From assembly GCA_947471745.1 (NCBI GenBank), contig CANJKZ010000774.1, positions 1,054,001-1,118,000 on the forward strand: 64,000 bases of DNA, given 5' to 3'. This DNA is from Closterium sp. Naga37s-1. Its lineage: Eukaryota; Streptophyta; Zygnematophyceae; Desmidiales; Closteriaceae. Made by a program: the position numbers and the translations under genes. Under the pieces are notes generated by a model. That model was not told the origin of the DNA, searched no databases, and saw only the letters and a list, made by a program, of their open reading frames with translations. Shown here one piece after another: positions 9,974 through 18,571 of this stretch. Position 1 is the stretch's first letter, and every line of letters begins with the position of its first letter.

Positions 9974-10401
9974 TGTTGTGCCAAAGCACTATAGTGGCAC
10001 GGTCATCGCACTCCAATTCAGCCTACAAGCCTGCTCAGCTTCTGGAATTTTGTGGGGAGGTGCTTCAATATTTGTTCTTCACACCCTCAAAGTTTCAGAA
10101 TTGTTGAAGCAGTGTACAAGGCATGGCAACATTTTTATTTTCAAGACTTATGGCATCCCGGAAGAGTGTGTTACTCTTTTTTTGGTAACACCCGAGTTCA
10201 CCATTTCGGCTGCTGACTCATCTACCAAGCTCTGATTGGTCTGAAAATCGGTGTGGCAGTCGTTTGCCGTGTTGTTCAGGTGGTCACCGAGTTTCAGGAC
10301 AACCCAGAATCGGAGCAGCACGTGACAGGTGTCGAAAGTTACTCTTCCGTAGTCATGGTGCACTGTTGGCAGCATTTCCCTTGCCACCCTTTCATTGTTG
10401 C
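9974..10401 (+). repeat. B 5' LTR, left part
   Basis: This matches the start of the B 3' LTR (31201-31629) nearly base for base, from TGTTGTGCCAAAGCAC to cattgttgcca. It stops where the N element begins. Compared with the 3' LTR, the next 51 bp (31630-31680) are absent from this LTR and the match resumes at about 26843. Confidence 0.92.
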
Positions 10402-10572
10402 CAGCTCGCTGCAGCACGTATAAAAAGCGCTAGAACGCTTCTCCTAGTAGTTTGCTTTGCTCTCACTCCAGCTCGCTGCAGCACGTATAAAAAGCGCTAG
10501 AACGCTTCTCCTAGTAGTTTGCTTCGCTCTCACTCCAGCTCGCTGCAGCACGTATAAAAAGCGCTAGAACGC
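10402..10572 (+). repeat. 67-bp tandem repeat array, left part
   Basis: About 2.5 units of exactly 67 bp; the word ccagctcgctgcagcacg starts at 10401, 10468 and 10535. Each unit holds a TATA-like tataaaaagcgc, then ctagaacgcttctcctag. A2 is inserted in the third unit, duplicating AACGC. The array resumes at 22215. Tandem units with TATA-like cores upstream of a retrotransposon gene resemble promoter monomers of some mammalian LINEs; that role is an inference. Confidence 0.85.
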
Positions 10573-10704
10573 AGTCAAAATGTTCTATAGCTTATATTGT
10601 GTAGGCTATAGTGGGGTAGCCCATAAGGGGTACAACCCAATTAGGGTTAGTACTTGTACCCAACTCTTTCATAGTTCATTCATTCTCGTTCTTTACTTTC
10701 AACA
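10573..10704 (+). repeat. A2 5' LTR
   Basis: 132 bp, from agtcaaaatgttctatag (first base changed from the usual TG) to ctttactttcaaca. It contains the family block ggctatagtggggtagccc and ttagggttagtacttgtaccc. It matches the 3' LTR at 22083-22214 except for the first base, one A/G and one T/C change. Confidence 0.95.
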
Positions 10705-10758
10705 TGGTTTCAGAGCAGGTCCCTCGCTAGGACCGATTTTCTTTCCTTGGGCCCACCA
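10705..10758 (+). promoter_or_regulatory. A2 primer-binding site, hairpin and GGGCCC box
   Basis: The LTR is followed at once by TGGTTTCAGAGCAGGT, close to the 3'-end complement of plant initiator tRNA-Met (TGGTATCAGAGC). The tail enters a hairpin with stems ggtcc (10718-10722) and ggacc (10730-10734). A GGGCCCACC box lies at about 10749-10758. The same three elements occur in A1 and A3-A5. Confidence 0.75.
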
Positions 10759-11447
10759 CCTGCTGCCCTACGAGTAGCCCCTAGGAACCGGCCCGTTGGC
10801 CCGTCGCGCCCCTAGGTCCGTCCCCCCCCCCCCCCACGGCCCTGTTCCTAGCCCGTCGTGCCCCTCGGCCCCGTCGCGCCTCTCGGCCCCGTCGCGCCCC
10901 TAGGCCCGTCGCGCCCCTTAGGCCCGTCGCGCCCCTCGGCCGCGTCGTGCCCCTCGGCCCCGTCGCGCCCCTAGGCCCGTCGAGCCCCTCGGCCCCATTT
11001 CCTAGGCCAGTCGCGCCCCCACGGCCCCGTTTCCTAGCCCGTCGAACCCATCGGCCCCGTCGCGCCCCTAGGCCCATCGCGCCCCTCGGCTCCATTTCCT
11101 AGGCCCGTCGCGCCCCCCCCCATGGCCCCGTTTCCTAACCCGTCGCGCCCCTCGTCCCCATTGCGCACCTAGGCCCGTCGCGCCCCACGGCCCCATTCCT
11201 GCACGTCGCGCCCCTAGGCCAGTCACGACCTGCGCCCCGTGACCCGCGACCTAGGCCCCTCGGCCCCTAGGCACCTCGGCCCCAAGGCCCCTAGGCCCCC
11301 AGGCCCCTCGGCCCCCAGGCCCCTCGGCCCCTAGCCTTGGCCCCTCGGCCCTCACTCCTTGGGTTTTGGCCCCTCGGCCCCCAGGCCGCTTCTGCTACTG
11401 CGGCTACTCCTCCTGCTGCTACTGCTGCTCCTACATACTGTGCCACT
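10759..11447 (+). repeat. A2 GC-rich 5' leader
   Basis: About 690 bp made of variants of cgtcgcgcccctaggcc and cggccccgtcgcgcc, changing near 11250 to cccctcggccccaggc. It lies between the primer site and the gag ATG. No gene is seen. Frames across it on either strand come from composition. Confidence 0.75.
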
Positions 11448-12107
11448 ATGGCCTCGCTTCGAGTTCTTGCATTCGTCCATGGGGGTAGACCGGTTCAGTT
11501 TGACACGTGGCTCGACGACCTGCAGCTGTACCTACTGAGCGATATTAAGGACGGTGTTTCCCTGTTTGACCACGTGTCCGGTGCCGCTACTGCCCCTCCC
11601 ACCACAGCTGACAGTGCGACTCGCTCACAGTGGCTTTCTCGCGACGCTGCTGCCCGCTTAGCCATTCGCAACCACCTGCCGTTAGCCGAATGCGCTCACT
11701 TCAGACAGCACAGGACCGCACAAGCACTGTACGACGCTGTAGTCGCTCGCTACTCCTTCCCGACCACTGCTGCTCTAGGCCGCCTGCTTCTGCCCTACCT
11801 GTTCCCCGAGCTTTCAGCCTTTACCATAGTCGAGGACCTGGTTTCCCACCTTCGCGCTAGCGACGCTCGCTACCGCGCTGCCGTCCCTGCTGATTTCATT
11901 GACAAGAACCAGCCCCCGATGTTCATCACCCTCTACTTCATAGTCACTCGCCTCCCTGACTCTCTTCGGTCTGTCAGGGACCACTTCCTGTCTCTTGACC
12001 CCACCTCCCTCACTGTTGACCTCCTCGAGCAGCATCTCCTCGTAGCTGAGACTAGTGCAGTTGCTGTAGAAGCTGCTCGTGGCACTCCGCGCCCCCCCTT
12101 CTTTTAG
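11448..12107 (+). pseudogene. A2 gag
   Basis: The gag frame starts at ATG 11448 (MASLRVLAFVHGGRP), about 740 bp after the primer site. It reads 219 codons to a TAG after TPRPPFF. It contains the family-A gag blocks QFDTWLDDLQLYL, SQWLSRDAAARLAI and ITLYFIVTRLPDSL. In A4 the frame continues through a Gly-rich linker to a zinc knuckle, so the TAG at 12105 truncates gag early. Gag would assemble the virus-like particle. The upstream start of the open frame at 11337 lies in the leader and is not used here. Confidence 0.85.
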
Positions 12108-13155
12108 GGGTGCTCCCCCTCCCCCCTTGCCCCCTCCTACGCCTCTGCTGCTGCTGCTGCAGATGTCTCTATTGCTGAGGACGTCGGGGCTGCTTCTGCT
12201 AGTGCGAAGCGCCGCAGCGGCAAGGGCAAGGGTGGCAAGGGTGGTGGAGGTGGCAGCGGCGGTGGTGGAGGTGGCAGCGGGAGTAGTTGTGGGGGCAGCA
12301 GTGGAGGTGGTGGCGGCGGTGGGACTGGTGGAGGGAGTGGGGGCTCTGGTGGCGGCGGTGGAGGCAGCGGTGGCAGTGGCGGTGGTGGCGGCAGTGGGAC
12401 TGGTGGCGGTGGGACTGGAGCTCGGCGTGTTGGTTCTGGAGGTAGCCAGCGTCAGCAGCAGCAGCGTCGGAGCGAGACCCAGTCGCCCTAGCAGCTTCGT
12501 GAGTGGTTTCTGCGTGGGGCGTCTCGGGGTAGTTGCCCGTATGTCATTCGCACGGGTGACCGTGCTGGTCAGACTTGCGGGCGGCCCCACACTCAGCACC
12601 GCTGCTTCTCCCGCCTTGACGACGCTTGGCATGCTGAGTTTGGTGACGACGTCGAGCTCCCTCGCTGGGCAGATCTGCTTAGGTCTAGGATTGCTATCTT
12701 TGACCTAGACTTTGATGCTATTCTTTCTGCTATGTATGCTTTGTCTGTTAGTGCTGAGGGTGACTGTTACCGGTGTGTGCCGCCTGACCCAGGTATAGCT
12801 GCTGCTGCTCTAGGTGCTAGTGAGTCTGGTACTCTCCCTGGTACTGCACCTGCTTAGGCCTTGCACACTTTCATGCTGGACTCAGGCGCCTCTGCCTATT
12901 TCTTTCGTGACAGCACCACTCTCACTCCTCTCTCTACACCTGTCCCAGTCAGACTGGCTGACCCCTCTGGGGGCCCGGTCGTGGCCAGTTCCTCCACTGT
13001 CCGCCCGTGTCCGGCGGTTCCGTCCGGCTCACTGTCAGGTCTTCACCTCCCCTCGTTCTCTGCGAACTTGGCGAGTACCGCTGCCCTCCAGGATGCGATG
13101 GTCACTACCACCACTCCTGGGGGTCAGCGTGTGACAATCTGCACGACTTCGTGGC
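12108..13155 (+). pseudogene. A2 gag C-terminus and protease
   Basis: In the gag frame a Gly/Ser-rich linker (about 12200-12430) leads to a variant zinc knuckle (CPYVIRTG, then CGRPHTQHRC, about 12535-12605). Stops lie near 12489 and 12855. The protease follows with MLDSGAS (about 12876) and the hydrophobic FRDSTTLTPL stretch. At about 13145 the sequence jumps from the protease tail to the end of the GAG-pre-integrase region. Compared with A4 this deletes the LLWHHRLGH zinc-binding part (roughly 280 bp) and shifts the frame. Confidence 0.8.
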
Positions 13156-14080
13156 ATGCACTCTTGTCTTCTTGTCTCTGGTCTTCCCATGTCCCTGCCT
13201 CCCCTGCCACCCTCGCCTGCCCCGCCCTGCCTTCCTTGCGTCGAGGGGCGGCAGCGCGCCGCTCCTCACTCCTCGTTTCCCCCGACGACTGCTCCCCTGC
13301 AGACTCTCCACATGGACGTGTGGGGCCCAGCCCGCGTCAGTGGACAGAGCCGCGAGCGCTACTTTCTGCTGGTGGTTGACGACAACACGCGGTACACCAC
13401 GGTCTTCCCCTTGCGCAGCAAGGGTCAGGTCGTTGATGTCTTGATCCCTTGGATCCGCACAGTTCGTCTCCAGCTCCGCGAGCGTTTCAGCCAGGATCTT
13501 CTTGTCCTGCGTCTGCACTCTGACAGAGGTGGTGAGTTCTCCTCCAGCCTCTTGAGGGACTTTTGTCGTGGGGAGGGCATTCTCCAGTCGTTCACGCTTC
13601 CGGACTCCCCTCAGCGAAATGGGGTTGCTGAGCGCCGCATTGGCTTAGTCATGGAGGTCGCTCGTACCTCCATGATCCATGCGGCTGCTCCCCATTTTTT
13701 GTGGCCGTTTGCGGTCTAGTACGCTGCGCATCAGCTCAACCTCTGGCCTTGTGTCTCCTTGCCGGAGACCTCGCCCACACTGCGTTGGACGGGGAAGGTT
13801 GGCGATGCGTCGGTGTTCCGGGTCTGGGGAACTCGTGCCTTTGTTCGCGATACGTCCGCGGACAAGCTCTCCCCCCGTGCTATCCCCTGCGTCTTCCTTG
13901 GCTTTGTCCCTGACGCGTCTGGCTGGCAGTTTTACCACCCCACCTCGCGCCGTGTCTTCCCTTCCTTGGACGTTAGTTTGACGAGTCGGTTCACTTCTAC
14001 TGTCTCTTCCCCTACTGCTCTGCCCCTCCCCCGCCCCCGCCGCTCTTCCTTGCTCCCGGTCCACCTCCGGTAGACCCCCT
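13156..14080 (+). pseudogene. A2 integrase
   Basis: The frame 13156-13719 holds CLPCVEGRQ, HMDVWGPA (first catalytic Asp region), VVDDNTRYTTVFPL, HSDRGGEFSS (second Asp) and NGVAERRIG (third catalytic residue, Glu). A TAG at 13717 interrupts WPFAV. The same frame continues at 13720-14073 with WTGKVGDASVFRVWG, the C-terminal domain seen in copia integrases. All three DDE residues are present. The N-terminal HHCC zinc finger is missing because of the upstream deletion, so the enzyme would not be complete. Confidence 0.85.
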
Positions 14081-14960
14081 CCTGCCCCAGGGTCCTGCTC
14101 CCTCAGGTGTGTCTCAGGTAGACCCTCTCCCTAGTCCTGCGCCTGTTCAGGTAGCTGTCGGCTCAGGTGCTGCTCAAGGTGTTGCGTCTGGGGGTGCGAT
14201 GCCTTGGGGTGCTGCGTCTGGGGTTGCGGGGCCTGGGGGTGCAGAGGTTGAGGGTGCTGAGACTGTTGGTGCTGAGCCTGGGGGTGGTGAGCCTGGGGGT
14301 GCTGAGCCTGAGGGTGTTGAGCCTGGGGGTGCTGCGTTGGAGGGTGCTGCGTCGGAGGGTGCGGAGTCGGGAGGTGCTGAGCCTCAGGGTGCTGCTTCGT
14401 CTGGAGGTTCTGCTGGTGCTTCGCCGAGACTGTCTCCGCAGCAGCTGCGGGAGTGGTTTGTTCGGCGCGCACGCCTTCGTGCTAGAGCTACTGCAACTGG
14501 AGGTGCTGGAGTTACTGCTGGAGCTGGTGTTCCTGGAGGTACTGCAGTCACTGGTCCTGGAGGTGCTCGTACCCGGGGTACTGGAGCTGCCGAGACTGGT
14601 GGTGTTGAGGGTGCTAGAGCTGGAGACCCTACGGAGTCTGGTGCTACTGGTTCTGGCGCTGGTGGCGCTGGAGCTGGAGGAGCTGGAGTTGGAGGCACTG
14701 GTGCAGGAGGCGCTGGAGTTGGAGGCCCTGGTGTTGGAGGAGCTGGCGCTCTTGACCCTGGTGGCGCTGTGCGGCCGCGACCGTACTTTGTTCCCTTGCT
14801 TAAGCAGGTTCTTGGTACACCGTCCTCTACTGGCCTTACTCCACCCCTCCTGTGTCCACCGCCTGACTAGTCGCAGCCGCAGTTACAGCCGGCCTCTCCA
14901 CTGCCTGCTCCTTCTCCTTACACTGAGCTGTCCGGCGGTCTTACAGAGCGTCGTGAGCCT
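14081..14960 (+). pseudogene. A2 integrase-RT spacer (Gly/Ala-rich)
   Basis: After a frameshift near 14080 a frame reads SQVDPLPSPAPVQVAV and then blocks such as GAEPGGGEPGGAEPEG and GAGGAGAGGAGVGG up to 14870. The DNA is a tandem repeat of ggtgctgagcctggg and ggaggcgctggagctg words. It has no known domain. The spacer also occurs in A1, A3, A4 and A5, between the integrase C-terminus and the RT. Confidence 0.75.
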
Positions 14961-16556
14961 GTGTCTCGTCCTGTCTCGCTTGTTTGCGCTGCTCGTCGTG
15001 TTCCTCGTACGCGTCCTCCTCCTGACCCCGGCACGCACGCTATGACCCTTCGTCCTTCCTCTGTTCCCCTACGTGTTCATCTGCCTGCTCCTCCTGAGTC
15101 CTCTCTTCCTGAGGTCCCTGACCCTGTGTGTGACAGCGCTCGTGCTGCCAGTCCCACTGTCTCTCGTCTCCTTGCCACTGCTGTCACTGACCCTTCCTTT
15201 GAGTCTGCTGCTGCGTCTGCTCTCGTTGCTGAGCTACTTGACTTTGCTGCTACCTGCCGTCTAGACTACGCCACTGCTCTAGTTGCTGAGTCTGCGTCTG
15301 CCAGTGCTCCGCCCGTCGGGGGTGAGTGTGCTCTTGGCACAAACGTCCTTGAGGACAGGCAGGAGGAATTTGAGTGTCTTGCAGCTGCTGTACCTCCTTT
15401 CGCTTCCATGCTGCTTGCCCCTGAGGGAGACCCGGATGCACCAGACATCCCGACCCCGCCCTCTTACGCAGAGGCTATTACGGGTCCTTACTCCTCTCAG
15501 TGGCAGGCAGCCATGGATGCCGAGATGGCATCCTTGAAGTCCACAGGCACCTACGTCGACGAGGTTTCCCCACGTGGGGCGAACACAGTTGATGGCATGT
15601 GGATTTTCAGGGTGAAGCGGCCGCCGGGTTCTCCGCCTGTCTTCAAGGCGCGTTACGTTGCTCGAGGCTTCAGTCAGCGACAGGGAGGTGACTACTTCCA
15701 GACCTTCTCCCCCACCCCGAAGATGACCACTCTTCGGGGGTTGCTGCACGTCGCTGCTCAGCATGACTACAAGTTGCACTCTCTGGACTTCAGCACAGCT
15801 TTCCTACAGGGCAGTCTGCACGAGGAGATCTGGCTGCGCCGCCCACCTGGCTTCACTGAGTCGTTTCCTGCAGGTACTCAGCGGAGCCTCCGGCGGCCAG
15901 TCTACAGTCTCCGCCAGGCGCCTCGCGAGTGGCACGACACACTGAGGACTACACTTGCGGCTCTTGGGTTTGCTCCTGCTACTGCTGACCCGTCGCTGTT
16001 TCTACGCACCGACACCTCGCTGCCGCCGTTCTACGTCCTCGTGTACGTGGACGACCTCGTCTTTGCCACTGCTAACACTGAGGCACTGACCCTTGTGAAG
16101 TCAGAGCTGCAGAAGAGTCTCACCTGCACTGACCAGGGTGAACTGCGCAGCTATCTTGGCTTGCAGATCACCCGGGACAGAGCACGGCGCAACATCACCC
16201 TGACTCAGTCACACATGGTGCACCAGGTCCTTCAGCGCTTCGGCATCCAGTTCTCCTCGCCACAGCTCACTCCTCTGTCTACCAGCCACTCGCTCTCAGC
16301 TCCACCTTCGGACGAGTCCGTAGAGCTGAGTGGTCCGTACCCAGAGCTTGTGGGTTGCCTCATGTACCTGATGACATGCACACGACCTGACCTCGCATAC
16401 CCTCTCAGCCTTCTGGCTCGCTACGTGGCTCCCGGTAGGCACCAAAAGGTGCACTGGGATACTGCGTTACTTGTGCAGTACGTCGGGCATGGGGCTTGTG
16501 CTTGGAGGACGGGGTCCAGTTGTCCTCACCGGTCACGCAGACGCTTCCAGGGTTGA
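14961..16556 (+). pseudogene. A2 reverse transcriptase
   Basis: A frame of 531 codons covers a variable N-terminal part and then the copia RT: PYSSQWQAAMDAEMASL, MWIFRVKRPPG, FKARYVARGFSQRQG, HSLDFSTAFLQGSLHEEIW (motif A), LVYVDDLVFA (catalytic YVDD) and SYLGLQITRDR. It ends with LVGCLMYLMTCTRPDLAY, the RNase H connection. The RT core has no stop. A deletion near 16465 moves the downstream RNase H into another frame. The enzyme would make cDNA primed from the tRNA-like site at 10705. Confidence 0.9.
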
Positions 16557-16941
16557 CGACTCAGCTACGCAGCAGTCGTCACAGGGTTACTCCTTCAGCC
16601 TTGGCTGTGGCTCTGTCTCCTGGCGGTCTACCCGAGCGTCTTCGGTTCTCAGTTCTAGTTGTGAGGCTGAGATCTACGCCGGGGCCATGGCTGCACAAGA
16701 GTTACGCTGGCTCACATACCTGCTGATTGACTTGGGAGAGCAGCCTTGTTTGCCTCCAGTTCTGTACATAGACAACAAGGCCATGATTGCCTTGTGTCAA
16801 GAGCACAGAACGAAGCACATCGATCTGCGATACTTCCTTGCTCGAGAGTTGCAGTAGCGTGGCCAGCTTCGTCTTGCGTACGTGGCCACTAGGGCCAACA
16901 CTGCTGATACATTCACCAAGGCACTTCCGCCAGGTGATCAT
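16471..16941 (+). pseudogene. A2 RNase H, split by A3
   Basis: The RNase H motifs are HADASRVDD (first Asp), SCEAEIYAGAM (Glu), YIDNKAMIAL (Asp) and KHIDLRYFLAREL, followed by a TAG and then ANTADTFTKAL. The reading is cut at 16941 by element A3. It resumes after 21794 with RFSTVLGLVPTLPHLL and a stop at 21852-21854. The TSD ATCAT is 16937-16941. Confidence 0.88.
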
Positions 16942-17072
16942 TATCAGAATAGTGAAGGAAGGAGTGACTGAACTAGCAAGCAGGTGGGTACAAGTAGGAA
17001 ACCTAAAAGTGTTGTACCCTATATGAACTACCCCACTACAGCCTAGACAGACTATAGCACATAAGTTTGACA
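16942..17072 (-). repeat. A3 3' LTR
   Basis: 131 bp, on the plus strand from tatcagaatagtg to ataagtttgaca. The complement of the purine tract, cacccccatagg, follows at 17073. It carries the family block gtaccctatatgaactaccccactacagcc, split here for length as gtaccctatatgaac and taccccactacagcc. Confidence 0.93.
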
Positions 17073-17301
17073 CACCCCCATAGGCAAAGTGGGGGAGAAC
17101 AAGAGGTTACAAGACCGGTCAAGAAGGGAAAAGCATGCTCAGGGTGGATCACGACGTCACCACGCATTCTGAGCACAAGCATCTGGCCACAAGGCCAGTT
17201 CACATGCAGAGTTATATTAAGGAGAACAAGCAATACAGTGAACACAACCTAGCAAGTGTAAGCATGCAGGTATATGTATAGAGATCACAGTACAAGCAGA
17301 G

Positions 17302-18571
17302 TCAAGAAGTAAGCAAGTGAGGCACAGTAGGTACAAGGCCTAGAACAGTAGAGAAACGCTGATGATCACAAGGCTGAAGTGCCTTGGTGATTACATCAGC
17401 AGTGTTGGCCCAAGAGGCCACGTAAGCAAGACAAAGCTGACCACGCTGCTGCAAATCTCGAGCAAGGAAGTAGCGTAGAGCGATGTGCTTCGTTCTGTGC
17501 TCCATTCTGTGCTCCTGACACAAGGCAATCATGGCCTTGTTGTCGACGTACAGCACTGGAGGAGAACGAGGCGGCTCTCCCAGGTCGGTCAGCAGGTAGG
17601 TGAGCCATGGCCCCTGCGTAGATCTCAGCCTCACAATTGGAGCTGAGAACAGAAGACGAGCGGGTAGACCGCCAGAAGATAGAGCCTGAGCCAAGGCTCA
17701 AGGTGTAACCCTGTGACGACCGCTGCGTAGTCAAGTCGTCAGCCCACGAAGCGTCTGCGTGACCAGTGAGGACAACTTGAGCCCGTCCTCCAAGCACGAG
17801 CCCCATGCCCGACGTACTGCACAAGTAGCGCAACACCCTCTTAGCTGCATCCATGTGCTCCTTCCTGTGTCTGCCAGGAGCAACATAGCATGCTAGAATG
17901 CTAAGAGGGTAGGCAAGGTCAGGTCGAGTGCAGGTCATCTGGTACATGAGGCAGCCCACAAGCTCTGGATACGGGCCACTCGGCTCTACGGACTCGTCCG
18001 AAGGTGGAGCTGAGAGCGAGTGACCGGTAGGCAGAGGAGTGGACTGTGGCGAGGAGTACGTGAAGCCGAAGCGCTGAAGGACCTGCTGCACCATGTGTGA
18101 CTAAGTCAAGGTAATGGTGCGCTGTGCTCTGTCCCGGGTGATCCGCAAGCCAAGATAGCTTGTCAGCTCACCCAGGTCTGTGCACGTGTGTCTCTTCTGC
18201 AGCTCCGACTTCACGTGGGCGAGTGCCTCAGTGTCAGCAGTAGCAAAGACCAAGTCGTCTACGTACACGAGAACGTAGAACGGTGGCACAGTGGTGTCGG
18301 TGCGTAGAAACAGCGATGGGTCAGCAGTGGAAGGAGCAAACTCAAGAGCAGCAAGAGTCGTTCTCACTGTGTCGTGCCACTCAAGGGGTGCCTGGCAGAG
18401 ACCGTAGACTGGCCGCCGGAGGCTCCACTGGGTACCAGCAGGAAACGACCCAGTGAAGCCAGGTGGGCGGCGCAGCCAGATCTCCTTGTGCAGGCTGCCC
18501 TGTAGGAAGGCTGTGCTGAAGTCTAGAGAGTGTAGTTCGTAGTCACGCTGAGCGGCGACGTGCAGCAGCAC
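17302..18571 (-). pseudogene. A3 RT C-terminal part and RNase H
   Basis: A one-base loss near 18570 shifts the RT frame. The frame 18571-18101 then reads LHVAAQRDYELHSLDFS, LVYVDDLVFA and SYLGLRITRDR, to a TAG at about 18103 that replaces a Gln codon. The frame 18094-17396 carries the RNase H DASWADD and SNCEAEIYAGAM. A deletion near 17605 shifts to 17694-17302, which has YVDNKAMIAL and ANTADVITKAL. The catalytic residues are all present, but three breaks separate them. Confidence 0.85.

Noticed and set aside
10435..10450. Heat-shock-element-like agaacgcttctcc in the 67-bp unit
   Set aside because: GAA and TTC are separated by three bases; the heat-shock consensus needs two.
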